Positions 36,394 to 45,059 of a stretch of 64,000 nt of DNA are shown one piece after another (the stretch's first letter is position 1; every line of letters starts with the position of its first letter). Below the pieces are notes generated by a model. That model was not told where the DNA came from. It saw only the letters and a list, made by a program, of their open reading frames with translations, and did no database searches. This stretch comes from RDXT01 sp033765305. GTDB lineage: Bacteria > Bacteroidota > Bacteroidia > J057. Made by a program: the position numbers and the translations under genes. The stretch spans positions 1 through 64,000 of the forward strand of contig JANRID010000006.1 of NCBI GenBank assembly GCA_033765305.1. The letters run 5' to 3'.

Positions 36394-37803
36394 ATGGCGC
36401 CTGTCCGCCCCCTTGCCTTTGCCAACGTACTTAGCCGGGCGATTGCCGCGCTGCTCCTGCTGCATGCGGCTGTGCCTGCAAGTGCCCAATCCTGCACCGT
36501 GTACGAGCGCGAACTGCAAGCCTGGTTCATGCAGCTGAAGCAGGATCAGGTGCCTGATATACAGGCGCTTACCAGGACGTTTGAGCGCTGTGCGCAGCCT
36601 ACGCCCCGGATGGAGCTCATCTATTACTATGCGCGGGCCCTTGCGGCCTTTCAGGCTCAGGACCGCCAGCCGCAGGACCGCTACCGCGATGCGGTGTATT
36701 ACTACGACCGTGCCGCCACGCACTTCTCCTCGCTGGTGCGGACCGCCGGGCCCGACGCCCAGTTTGTGGAATTGTACTTCCAGCGCGCCGAGTCGCTGGA
36801 GGCAGTGCTGCAGGACGAGGCCTACCGCCTGCGCATGCCGCGCGAGAACCGCAGCTACGGCATGGCTGCCGATGCCGACGGATGGAGCAAGCATTCCTAC
36901 ACGTCCGATACCTATCTCCCGACCGCTCCGCAGGCGCATATGCGCGGCCAATCCGCCCAGGAAACCTATACCCGCACTTCGATCCTGACCGGGAAGCCGG
37001 CATCCGAGCTGCCCCAGGGCAGCACCTACCGCAGCGGGGAGCAGCCGGAGCGGCTCTTCGTGGGGCAGATCGGGGAGATCAACATTTTTGAATATCTGCA
37101 CTGGAACCGTGTGCAGCAGGATGCTGCGCAAGCTGAGCAGGGGCTGGGAGAGCCTGCCGATCCGGCCATGCAAGTAACGCGTGGCCTCAGCCCGGCGCCC
37201 GTAGCGGCGGTTGCGCGGCCGCTGACCACCGATGCGCCGTATATTTCGCTGTACGACGGCCTGCAGCTGACGCTGCAGCCGGGGCCGGGCAGCCCTGCGC
37301 GGGGCACGGCAGCCTTTGGCGAGGCATTGACCCTCCTGTCGGCCAGCAGCACTACCCAGAACGGCAGAACCTACGTGCAGGCCCGCACCCGGCAGGGGGT
37401 GATCGGATGGACCGAGCTGGCCGGGCTGGCCCGCGAAGGGCAGCCTGCCGCTGTAACGGCTTCATTCCGCGCCCTGCCGCAGCCCTCGCAGCGCCAGGAC
37501 CGCGGCGCGGTGCAGTTCCTGCCTGGAGAGCTGGTAGTCTTGCTGGATGCGCAGGGCGAATGGGTCCAGCTGGCAGGCCGCAATGCGGAAAAACAGGGCT
37601 GGGTCTTCGGGATCGACTACTTTTCCATCGAACCGCTGGACCTCAAGCTGGCCAGCGCCATGCATCAGGCTTCGCTCGCGCCTTCTGTAAGCGGACGGCT
37701 GTCGCAGCTCTATGCCCTCCGCAATCTGGCCGGATACCAGACCGCCGAACTGGCGCCCGCTGTCGAGCAGCAGATTGCCGCATTGCAGGGCGGCGCCCGC
37801 TGA
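36394..37803 (+). CDS. Secreted protein with bacterial SH3-like repeats
   Basis: This 469-residue protein has a signal peptide (basic start, hydrophobic core, ASAQ cleavage). Residues about 30-140 are helical, with Tyr/Arg-rich repeats that could be TPR-like (MELIYYYARALAAFQAQ, FVELYFQRAESLEAVLQ). The C-terminal third contains two SH3-type modules: LYDGLQLTLQPGPGSPARGTAAFGEALTLLSAS...GVIGWTELAG, and ASFRALPQPSQRQDRGAVQFLPGELVVLLDAQGEWVQL...GWVFGIDYF. These may bind peptidoglycan. No enzymatic residue is visible. Confidence 0.65.
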   Translation: MAPVRPLAFANVLSRAIAALLLLHAAVPASAQSCTVYERELQAWFMQLKQDQVPDIQALTRTFERCAQPTPRMELIYYYARALAAFQAQDRQPQDRYRDAVYYYDRAATHFSSLVRTAGPDAQFVELYFQRAESLEAVLQDEAYRLRMPRENRSYGMAADADGWSKHSYTSDTYLPTAPQAHMRGQSAQETYTRTSILTGKPASELPQGSTYRSGEQPERLFVGQIGEINIFEYLHWNRVQQDAAQAEQGLGEPADPAMQVTRGLSPAPVAAVARPLTTDAPYISLYDGLQLTLQPGPGSPARGTAAFGEALTLLSASSTTQNGRTYVQARTRQGVIGWTELAGLAREGQPAAVTASFRALPQPSQRQDRGAVQFLPGELVVLLDAQGEWVQLAGRNAEKQGWVFGIDYFSIEPLDLKLASAMHQASLAPSVSGRLSQLYALRNLAGYQTAELAPAVEQQIAALQGGAR

Positions 37804-37876
37804 AACCAATTGTCCGGATGCCGTGTTATATTGCAGCAGGCCGATATGAACCGGCCGATATGACTCCTGCTGCACG

Positions 37877-39220
37877 ATGCATCCGATCCGAGTTTGTGTA
37901 ATTGGCGCCGGCCCTTCCGGGCTGACGGCTGTCAAGGCCCTGAAAGAGCAGGGCGTCGCCTGTGACTGCTACGAGAAGGGCTCTGCCCTCGGCGGCAACT
38001 GGCGCTACGGCAACGACAACGGACAGTCTTCGGCCTACCGCTCCCTGCACATCAATTCTTCGCGGGAAATCATGGCCTTCTCCGATTTCCCGATGCCGGC
38101 GCATTATCCCGACTATCCGCACCACAGCCAGATCCTGGAATACTTCGAAGCGTACGCAGAGCATTTCGGCCTCCGGGAGCACATCCGCTTCCGGGCCGAG
38201 GTGACCTCGGTGTCGCGCAATGCCGACGGCAGCTTCACCGTGCAGCTGCATACCGGCGAAACGGCCCGGTACAGCCACGTGATGGTGTGCAACGGGCACC
38301 ACTGGAGCCCGCGCCTGCCTGATCCGCCGTTTCCCGGCCGCTTCGAAGGGACCGTGCTGCACAGCCACGATTACAAGACGCCGGAACCCTACGCCGGCAA
38401 GCGGGTAGTGGTCCTTGGATTCGGCAATTCGGCAGTGGACATCGCCTGCGAACTGAGCCGGCTGGGCGGCAGGACCATCCTCGCGTCGCGCAGCGGCGCG
38501 CATATTGTGCCCAAGTTTGTATTCGGCATACCGGTGGACAAGCTTGACCGGCCCCCCGTCTCCTATTTTCCGGTCTGGGCCAAACGGATGTTTCTCTCCG
38601 CCATGCTGCTGATCGCCCGCGGACCGCAGCGCAACTACGGCGTGCCGGTACCCAAGCGCGGCCTCCTGCACGAACATCCTACCGCCTCCTCTGATCTGCT
38701 CAACCTTGCCGGGCACGGGCGTATCGTATTCAAGCCCAACATCGCCCGGCTGGAGCCGGATGCGGTCGTATTCGAAGACGGCAGCCGCGAGCCTGCCGAT
38801 GTGCTTATTTACGCCACCGGCTACAACATTGAGTTTCCGTTTTTCGATCCGCAATTTATCCAGGCAGAACGGAATCAGCTTCCCCTGTACCACTTCGCTG
38901 TGCATCCGGAATACCGGAACCTGTTTTTCATCGGGTTTGTGCAGCCGCTGGGACCTATCATGCCGCTGGCGGAAGTGCAGGCCCAATGGCTCTCGCGGGT
39001 CGTCAGCGGAGCCGTGCAGCTGCCGGATTCGGAGACCATGCAGCGCAGCATCGCACGGGATCAGGCTGCAATCCGGCAGCGCTACCTCGACCGGCCGAGG
39101 CATACCATCCAGGTGGACTTTTTCCCCTACCGCCTGCGCATCCGGCGCGAGATGGCCCGCCAGCGGGTGAAAGGCTTCCAGCCCCGGCCTGCCGCTGCGC
39201 AGACCCAGCTGGTGCCCTGA
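37877..39220 (+). CDS. Flavin-containing monooxygenase
   Basis: This 447-residue FAD/NADPH enzyme has the FAD-binding GAGPSG (10-15), GGNWRYG after it, the FMO fingerprint region (FEGTVLHSHDYKTP), the NADPH-binding GFGNSAVDIA and the late YATGYN motif. It would oxygenate a nucleophilic N- or S-containing substrate, or act as a Baeyer-Villiger-type enzyme. It is the first of a group of unrelated metabolic genes; its 3' end is 3 nt from the convergent dehydrogenase. Confidence 0.92.
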   Translation: MHPIRVCVIGAGPSGLTAVKALKEQGVACDCYEKGSALGGNWRYGNDNGQSSAYRSLHINSSREIMAFSDFPMPAHYPDYPHHSQILEYFEAYAEHFGLREHIRFRAEVTSVSRNADGSFTVQLHTGETARYSHVMVCNGHHWSPRLPDPPFPGRFEGTVLHSHDYKTPEPYAGKRVVVLGFGNSAVDIACELSRLGGRTILASRSGAHIVPKFVFGIPVDKLDRPPVSYFPVWAKRMFLSAMLLIARGPQRNYGVPVPKRGLLHEHPTASSDLLNLAGHGRIVFKPNIARLEPDAVVFEDGSREPADVLIYATGYNIEFPFFDPQFIQAERNQLPLYHFAVHPEYRNLFFIGFVQPLGPIMPLAEVQAQWLSRVVSGAVQLPDSETMQRSIARDQAAIRQRYLDRPRHTIQVDFFPYRLRIRREMARQRVKGFQPRPAAAQTQLVP

Positions 39221-39223
39221 TAT

Positions 39224-39955
39224 TCAGAGCTTCAGCCGCTTGAAGACTGCTTCCGGCAGGTGACGGATGATGAGCATGATCCAGCGCCACATCCAGCGGA
39301 CGTAGATCACATGGCTGCGGCGCTCCACGGCGCGTGCAATGGCCTGCGCCACGGCGTCAGGTTCTGCCGTGAGCAGCGGCGGGAGCGGAAGGCCCTCGGT
39401 CATAGCAGTGCGTACAAATCCCGGCTTGACGGTGAGCACATGCACGCCTTTGGAAGCCAGCCGGTTGCGGAGGCCGGAGAGATAGGCGGTCAAACCGGCT
39501 TTGGCGCTGCCGTACAGGTAGTTGCTTGCGCGGCCGCGGTCGCCCGCCACCGAACTGATTCCCACGATGCAGCCGCTGCCGCGCTGCTCCATCGCCTCGG
39601 CTGCGCGCTCCAGGATGGATACGGCGCCGGTATAATTGGTTTCGAGAATTTCCAGCGCTTCGGGCCAGTGCTGCTGTGCGCGCGCCTGTTCTCCCAGCAC
39701 ACCGAATACGCAGATTACCAGATCGGGTGCAGGCTGGAGGGCGGCATAGAAGGCCGCATGGGACGCCGTATCTCGTGCATCAAATTCAAATGTCTGAACC
39801 TCAGCCTGATGCCGGATCCGGAGGTCCTGTGCCTCCGGATGCAGGCGTTCTGCGCGGCGGGCCGCCAGCTGCACGCGCCAGCCGTGCGCCGCGTAGTGGC
39901 GGGCGAGCGCACGCCCGATGTCCGACAGAGCGCCAAGGAGGAGGACCGTTTGCAT
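39224..39955 (-). CDS. Short-chain dehydrogenase/reductase
   Basis: This 243-residue Rossmann enzyme has the N-terminal LLLGALSDIGRALA in place of TGxxxGIG, a catalytic Ser in GISSVAGDRG and the pair YGSAK (Tyr and Lys, YxxxK spacing). The NYTGAVSILE stretch supplies the catalytic Asn. The C-terminal RWMWRWIMLIIRHLPEAVFKRLKL is membrane-like, as in SDRs acting on lipids or decaprenyl-linked sugars. The start at MQTVLLLG fits the family. Confidence 0.88.
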   Translation of the reverse strand: MQTVLLLGALSDIGRALARHYAAHGWRVQLAARRAERLHPEAQDLRIRHQAEVQTFEFDARDTASHAAFYAALQPAPDLVICVFGVLGEQARAQQHWPEALEILETNYTGAVSILERAAEAMEQRGSGCIVGISSVAGDRGRASNYLYGSAKAGLTAYLSGLRNRLASKGVHVLTVKPGFVRTAMTEGLPLPPLLTAEPDAVAQAIARAVERRSHVIYVRWMWRWIMLIIRHLPEAVFKRLKL

Positions 39956-40022
39956 AGGGAGGAATGCGATGTTGCGGAGCAAAGAAACGCAATTGTACCT
40001 TCGCGCGGAAATACTGCCTCCG

Positions 40023-41204
40023 ATGGCTGCTTACTCGCTCGAACTGGTGGAAAGCCGGCGCAGCCGGGCCGGCTTTTATGCCGCGCCCCGCCGCATCTAT
40101 GCCGGCGATGAAGCCTGGGTCTGTCCGCTGGATCTGGAGCTCGAGGGCTTGTGCCGGCCCGGGCCGGGCCTCGCGGCAGCCCGCCGCTGGCTGCTGCGCG
40201 ACGCGCAAGGCCGCCCTGCCGGACGGATCGCCGCATTTGTCAGGCGCCGCCCGGCTGAGCCGGGCCAGCTGCGGGCCGGCGCAGCCGGCCTGTTCGAGTG
40301 CGTGGATGACCCGGCGGCGGCACGCCTGCTGTTCGGCGCCGCGAAGGACTGGCTCCAGCGCCAGGGCATGGAGGCGATGGACGCCCCCATCCATGCCGGC
40401 GAAAACGACCGCCACTGGGGGCTGCTGGTGGAGGGCTTCGTGCAGCCAGGCTTCGGGATGCCCTACCACAAGCCCTACTACCGGGCGCTGTTCGAGGACT
40501 TCGGCTTCCAGCCGCTGTATCGGCAGCTCAGCCGCGAGCTGGATCTGGCGCAGCTGCCGGAGCGCTTTCTGCGCATCGGCGAATGGGTGCGCCGCAAGCC
40601 CGGCCTTACCTTCCACCACGCCGATCCGAAGCATCCGGAGATCTACGCACGGGCACTCCAGTCAGTGTACAATGCCGCCTGGAAGACGCACAGCCAGTTC
40701 AGCCCGATGACTGATGCACAGGTCGAAGGCCTGCTGCGGGGCTTCCGGCATCTGATGATCCCGGCCCTGCTGCCCTATGCCTGTGCGGACGGCGAGCCTG
40801 CGGCGGTGCTGGCGGCGGTTCCGGATCTCAATCCGGTCTTCAAACCGATGCAGGGGCGCTTTCCCTGGCATGAGCAGCTGCGCTTCCTGTGGCGGAAGCG
40901 GGCGGACTTTGCCTGGTACCGCCGCCGGGGGCTGCTCACACGCGCCCGCGTGGTGATGATGGGAGTGGATCCGCGCTTTCAGCGCTACGGGCTGGAATCC
41001 GGGATGATCGCCGCTTCGGCAAGCGAGGTTCTGCGGCTGGGCATCCGCCGGATCGAACTGGGCTGGGTGGGCGATTTCAACCCGCCGATGCAGCGCATCC
41101 TGGAGGCTACGGGGGCCCCGCTGCGGCAGGTGCACCAGACATGGCGGCTGGTATTCGACGGGTCTGCGGCGGAGCCGCCGGCCCGCATTCCCCTGCGCGC
41201 CTAA
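40023..41204 (+). CDS. GNAT-like N-acetyltransferase family protein
   Basis: This 393-residue cytoplasmic protein has the features of the large two-domain GNAT-like group: AGFYAAPRRIYAGDEAWVCPL at the start, PIHAGENDRHWGLLVEGFVQPGFGMPYHKPYY in the middle, and GVDPRFQRYGLESGMIAASASEVLRLGIRRIELGWVGDFN, the acetyl-CoA-binding region, near the end. The substrate is unknown. ATG at 40023 was preferred to one 18 codons earlier because MAAYSLELVESR begins the conserved region. Confidence 0.75.
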   Translation: MAAYSLELVESRRSRAGFYAAPRRIYAGDEAWVCPLDLELEGLCRPGPGLAAARRWLLRDAQGRPAGRIAAFVRRRPAEPGQLRAGAAGLFECVDDPAAARLLFGAAKDWLQRQGMEAMDAPIHAGENDRHWGLLVEGFVQPGFGMPYHKPYYRALFEDFGFQPLYRQLSRELDLAQLPERFLRIGEWVRRKPGLTFHHADPKHPEIYARALQSVYNAAWKTHSQFSPMTDAQVEGLLRGFRHLMIPALLPYACADGEPAAVLAAVPDLNPVFKPMQGRFPWHEQLRFLWRKRADFAWYRRRGLLTRARVVMMGVDPRFQRYGLESGMIAASASEVLRLGIRRIELGWVGDFNPPMQRILEATGAPLRQVHQTWRLVFDGSAAEPPARIPLRA

Positions 41205-41209
41205 GCAAA

Positions 41210-41231
41210 GCGGCAGGCCCAGGCCTGCCGC
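41210..41231. terminator. Hairpin between convergent GNAT-like and frr genes
   Basis: The arms GCGGCAGGC/GCCTGCCGC with loop CCAG form a 9-bp stem directly after the plus-strand stop and near the frr stop, without a T tract. Likely a bidirectional terminator. Confidence 0.6.
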
Positions 41232-41259
41232 ACACATTTCCAATGCCGGACCGGGCTGC

Positions 41260-41823
41260 TCAGACCGTCATGATCTGGTCTTCCTTCTCCTTCATCGCCG
41301 TATCTACCTTGTGGGTATAGGCGTTGATGATGTCCTGGACCTTTTTCTCGGCATTTTTAACCTCATCTTCCGACACCCCTTTTTTCTGGAGCTGCTTGAG
41401 GTGGTCGATGGAGTCTTTCCGGATATTGCGAAGCGCAATTTTCGCCTTTTCCGCTTCTTCTTTGGCCTGCTTGACCAGCTGCTTGCGGCGCTCTTCGGTC
41501 AGGCTGGGAATGACGATGCGGACCGATTCGCCGTCGCTGGACGGGTTGAGGCCGAGATTGGCATCGCGGATCGCCTTCTCGACGGTGGTGATCAGATTCC
41601 GCTCCCAGGGCGTCGCGCTGAGGGTGCGGGCATCGACGACGCTGATATTGGCCACCTGATGAATCGGGGTAGGCGTGCCGTAGTAGGGCACCATCACGCT
41701 GGAGAGCATATCCGGGCTGGCTTTGCCGGCTCGGATTTTCTGGAACTCGAGCTTCAGGTGTTCGATCGTTCTGGACATGTGGGAATCCATGTCGTCGATC
41801 TGTTTTTTGACACTGTCATCCAT
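41260..41823 (-). CDS. frr: Ribosome recycling factor
   Basis: This 187-residue factor works with EF-G to split post-termination ribosomes. Family signatures are EFQKIRAGKASPDMLSSVMVPYYGTPTPIHQVANIS, the hinge IVIPSLTEERRKQLVKQAKEEAEKAK and the helical C-terminus. Length matches the usual ~185. It is preceded on its strand by a TAATTTTA box at 41869-41876. Confidence 0.97.
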   Translation of the reverse strand: MDDSVKKQIDDMDSHMSRTIEHLKLEFQKIRAGKASPDMLSSVMVPYYGTPTPIHQVANISVVDARTLSATPWERNLITTVEKAIRDANLGLNPSSDGESVRIVIPSLTEERRKQLVKQAKEEAEKAKIALRNIRKDSIDHLKQLQKKGVSEDEVKNAEKKVQDIINAYTHKVDTAMKEKEDQIMTV

Positions 41824-41901
41824 AGGTCTTGCGGAGTTAGAAACCAGAGGCGCTTACGTCTGCGGCGGTAAAATTAACGGAAGATGCGCAAACTATCCAA
41901 T

Positions 41902-41928
41902 GCCGGATGCGGCTAACTGGCATCCGGC
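41902..41928 (-). terminator. Hairpin terminator after gatB
   Basis: The arms GCCGGATGC/GCATCCGGC (9 bp) flank a 9-nt loop directly downstream of the gatB stop. No T tract is present. Confidence 0.6.
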
Positions 41929-41934
41929 GGGTGC

Positions 41935-43386
41935 TCAGGGCGATTCCAGCAGCCGTTTCGCAACGGCATTGGCCTCGGCGGGCTGGGCTTTGCCGCCGGT
42001 CTGCTTCATGAGGTGTCCGACAAAAAAGCCGATCAGGCCCTTTTTGCCGCCCCGGTACCGCTTTACTTCATCGGGAAACTGGGCCATGAGCGCCTGCATG
42101 GCAGTTTCGAGGGCAGAGGTCAGGCTGCCGGCCTGGCCAGGGTCCAACTGCTGCACATAGCGCTCCAGGTCCAGGTCTGGCTGAGCCAGCAGGGCCGGGA
42201 ACGCCTGTTCGCGGGCCAGATGATGGGAAATCCGCCCGGCATGCACGAGGGCGATCAGCTGCCCCAGCATGGCCGGCTGGACCGGAAAGCCGCCGGGCGG
42301 CAGCTGCTGGTCATTGAGCCAGCTTCGCACCGGCCCAAGCATCCAGTTGGCAGCCAGCCGGTCATCTCCTGCATGCGGGCGCAGCGCTTCGAAGTAGTCT
42401 GAAAATACCGGGTCTTCGGCCAGCGTCAGCGCCTCATTTACGGGCAGGGCCAGTTCCCGGCGGTAGCGCTGGAACCGCGCGGCAGGCAGTTCGGGAAGCG
42501 AGCGGCGGACCTCCTCCAGGTGCGCATCCGGAATCCGGAGCGGCTGGAGATCGGGTTCGGGGAAATAGCGGTAATCATCCGCGGTCTCCTTGACCCGCAT
42601 CGACAGCGTGCGCTGCGAAGCCACATCCCAGGTGCGGGTTTCCCGCTGCACCGCCTGTCCGGCTTCCAGCAGCCCGATCTGACGGCCGATCTCGAACTGG
42701 ATCGCCCGGATGAGAAAGGAAATCGAGTTGATATTCTTCACTTCCACCCGCACGCCGAGCTGCGGGTCTTCGGGGCGCTTGACGGAGACGTTGGCGTCGC
42801 AGCGGAGGCTTCCGGCCTCCATGTTGCCGTCGCCTACGCCCAGGCGGCGCACCGTGCGCCGGATCTCGGCCAGCAGCGCGCCGGCCTCCTCCGCCGAGTG
42901 CAGCTCCGGCCGGGTGACGAGCTCCAGCAGCCCCACCCCGGCGCGGTTGAGGTCGATGAAGGTTTCGTCCGGCGACTGGTCGTGCAGGGACTTGCCTGCA
43001 TCTTCTTCCAGGTGAATGCGTTCGAGGGCAATGGCGCGGATGCTGCCATCCGGCATCGGAAACTCCACGGAGCCGTGCCGGCAGATGGGCCGGTCGTCCT
43101 GCGAAAGCTGGTAGCCTTTGGGGAGGTCGGGGTAGAAATAATTTTTCCGCGAAAAATAGCAGGTCTGATCGATCTCGCAGCCCAGGGCCAGGCCCAGGCG
43201 CAGCGCATGGCCCACCGCTGCGCGGTTGGGAGCGGGCAGGGCGCCCGGATGCGCCAGCGTAACCGCCGAGATCCAGGTATTGGGCGCCGAGGCGAAGGCG
43301 AAGCCTTCCGGCGCAAACATTTTCCGTTCCGTGAGGAGCTGGATGTGTATCTCCAGGCCGATGACGGGCTGATACCGGTCTTTCAT
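41935..43386 (-). CDS. gatB: Aspartyl/glutamyl-tRNA amidotransferase subunit B
   Basis: This 483-residue kinase/transamidase subunit corrects Glu-tRNA-Gln (or Asp-tRNA-Asn). MKDRYQPVIGLEIHIQLLTERKMF opens the family; FSRKNYFYPDLPKGYQLSQ, DLNRAGVGLLELVTRPEL and RYFPEPDLQPLRI follow, with the tail domain (KKGLIGFFVGHLMKQTGGKAQP) for tRNA binding. Full length. gatA and gatC are not in the window. The start was set at MKDRYQPV. Confidence 0.97.
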   Translation of the reverse strand: MKDRYQPVIGLEIHIQLLTERKMFAPEGFAFASAPNTWISAVTLAHPGALPAPNRAAVGHALRLGLALGCEIDQTCYFSRKNYFYPDLPKGYQLSQDDRPICRHGSVEFPMPDGSIRAIALERIHLEEDAGKSLHDQSPDETFIDLNRAGVGLLELVTRPELHSAEEAGALLAEIRRTVRRLGVGDGNMEAGSLRCDANVSVKRPEDPQLGVRVEVKNINSISFLIRAIQFEIGRQIGLLEAGQAVQRETRTWDVASQRTLSMRVKETADDYRYFPEPDLQPLRIPDAHLEEVRRSLPELPAARFQRYRRELALPVNEALTLAEDPVFSDYFEALRPHAGDDRLAANWMLGPVRSWLNDQQLPPGGFPVQPAMLGQLIALVHAGRISHHLAREQAFPALLAQPDLDLERYVQQLDPGQAGSLTSALETAMQALMAQFPDEVKRYRGGKKGLIGFFVGHLMKQTGGKAQPAEANAVAKRLLESP

Positions 43387-43472
43387 GCGGGCAATACTGC
43401 TGAGCGCCGAACATACGAAAATCCTGCGCACATCCGGAGATCTGCGGCAGGATCATTTCGTACCGCCGGCAA

Positions 43473-43826
43473 TCAGGCGGTCACGTGCATCCAGGCCTGC
43501 TTGGCCAGCAGCTCGTCCTGGGTTTCCACATAGTCTGGGTCGGGCACGCAGCAGTCCACCGGGCAGACAGCGGCACATTGCGGCTCTTCATGAAAGCCCA
43601 CGCATTCGGTGCATTTATACGGGGTGATGTAGTACACATCATCCGATACGGGCTCCTGCTCATCTTCCGCCATGACCATAACGCCGTCTCCCAGATCGAC
43701 TTTGCCTTTCAGGTTGGTACCGTCGGCAAATTTCCAGGGCACTCCGGGCTCGTAGATTGCTGTATTGGGACATTCCGGTTCGCATGCACCGCAGTTGATG
43801 CATTCGTCGGTGATCATGATGGCCAT
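43473..43826 (-). CDS. 2[4Fe-4S] ferredoxin
   Basis: This 117-residue ferredoxin has one CxxCxxCxxxCP cluster (Cys9, 12, 15, 19) and a second with the 8-residue spacer of Allochromatium-type ferredoxins (Cys72, 75, 84, 88). A Glu/Asp/Val-rich loop of about 50 residues separates them, as in many Bacteroidota ferredoxins. A possible donor to low-potential enzymes; its partner is not evident. It has its own -7 box, TAATTTTG. Confidence 0.92.
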   Translation of the reverse strand: MAIMITDECINCGACEPECPNTAIYEPGVPWKFADGTNLKGKVDLGDGVMVMAEDEQEPVSDDVYYITPYKCTECVGFHEEPQCAAVCPVDCCVPDPDYVETQDELLAKQAWMHVTA

Positions 43827-43853
43827 ACTTCCACGCTTGTTAAATCGATGCGG

Positions 43854-43861
43854 CAAAATTA
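43854..43861 (-). promoter_or_regulatory. -7 promoter box (TAATTTTG) for the ferredoxin gene
   Basis: This exact TAnnTTTG match on the minus strand lies 28 nt before the ferredoxin start and supports ATG at 43826 rather than the in-frame ATG ten codons upstream. Confidence 0.6.
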
Positions 43862-43927
43862 ACTTCTGCCCCCAATTAACCCAAGCCGGTTCGGATTGTT
43901 TCTGACCTGGACTTCAGGGGAAAACGG

Positions 43928-44944
43928 ATGAGCATCGAAACGGAACGCATGGACATTGCCGGAGCGCTCGAATCGGCCGGGGAACGGCTGCACCGGGCGG
44001 GCATTCCGGAGCCCGTCATGGAGGCGGCCCTGGCGGCCAATCCCTGGTTTACGCGGCGGTATATCGGGCTGGCATTCGAAGGGGTGCTGCGCTGGCTGGC
44101 GCCGGGGGTGCTGAGCAGCTTCGCGGCCCGGTATCCTGTGCGGGAGGGCCCCCGGCTGCGGGCGGGGCTGGTGATGGCGGGCAACCTGCCCTTCGTTGGG
44201 CTGCACGACCTGCTGATGGTCTGGCTGGCGGGCCACCGCGCGCTGGTCAAGTACTCCCGCCAGGACCGGGTGCTGATGGAATGGATCGCCGGCGAGCTGG
44301 CCCGCAGCCACCCGCTGCTGCCGGGCCTGCTGGAGCCGGCTGGAGAAGCCGCAGCCCAGCCCGATCTATTCATTGGCACCGGCAGCAACAATACCGCCCG
44401 CTACCTCGAAGCCCGCTACCGCGGCACGCCGCGCATCATCCGCAAAAACCGCTTTTCCGCAGGCTGGATCCAGCCGGGCATGACGGAGGCCGACTGGGCC
44501 GGCCTCGCCGAGGACATCCTGGCCTACAACGGGCTCGGCTGCCGAAATGTGAGCAATCTGCTGCTGCTGCCCGGCGCCTCGCTGGACGGCTTGCGGGACG
44601 CGCTCGGCCGCTACGATCCCTCCGCCCTCAATCCATACTACCTGGAACGGGTTCGGACAGAAAAAGTGCGTTTTTTTATGCTGAAACAGACCGTTTCCGA
44701 AAGTCCGGTATTATTGTTGCAGCAGGATCGTACCCCCGGATACAGCGTCATGGGCCTGTGCCGGGTCATCGAAACCCATTCAGCCGCTTCGGCAGCATCG
44801 CTCCTTGATTCCCACCGCCACCTCATCCAGTGCACGGCTGGGCTCGACGTACCGTTCGGGCACACCCAATCGCCTGAAATAGACGATTTTGCAGATGGTG
44901 TAGATACCCTGGCGTTTCTGTGCGGAGCCGGCAGCGGGACCTGA
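43928..44944 (+). CDS. Acyl-CoA reductase (LuxC-like)
   Basis: This 338-residue ALDH-fold enzyme converts acyl-CoA or acyl-enzyme to aldehyde. The putative catalytic Cys205 is in YNGLGCRNVSNLLLLPG, and GTGSNNTARYLEARYRGTPRIIRKNRFSAGW is typical of the group. AGNLPFVGLHDLLMVWLAGH matches the cofactor-binding start. It is divergent from the ferredoxin gene, with 101 nt between starts. This may belong to fatty aldehyde or alcohol metabolism together with the aldehyde dehydrogenase in the window, but the two are not linked. Confidence 0.85.
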   Translation: MSIETERMDIAGALESAGERLHRAGIPEPVMEAALAANPWFTRRYIGLAFEGVLRWLAPGVLSSFAARYPVREGPRLRAGLVMAGNLPFVGLHDLLMVWLAGHRALVKYSRQDRVLMEWIAGELARSHPLLPGLLEPAGEAAAQPDLFIGTGSNNTARYLEARYRGTPRIIRKNRFSAGWIQPGMTEADWAGLAEDILAYNGLGCRNVSNLLLLPGASLDGLRDALGRYDPSALNPYYLERVRTEKVRFFMLKQTVSESPVLLLQQDRTPGYSVMGLCRVIETHSAASAASLLDSHRHLIQCTAGLDVPFGHTQSPEIDDFADGVDTLAFLCGAGSGT

Positions 44945-44952
44945 GCAGGTGT

Positions 44953-44960
44953 TAGCTTTG
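44953..44960 (+). promoter_or_regulatory. -7 promoter box (TAGCTTTG)
   Basis: An exact TAnnTTTG match immediately after the acyl-CoA reductase stop. It would drive the exported caspase gene with a leader of about 95 nt. Confidence 0.45.
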
Positions 44961-45059
44961 GCATCTTTTGGACGCATTCTATACATCCGGATTCACGTAC
45001 TTTGACTTATCCTCCCCCGATACGCACAGCCCCGCTTCTTTCAGATGATCAACAGGGAT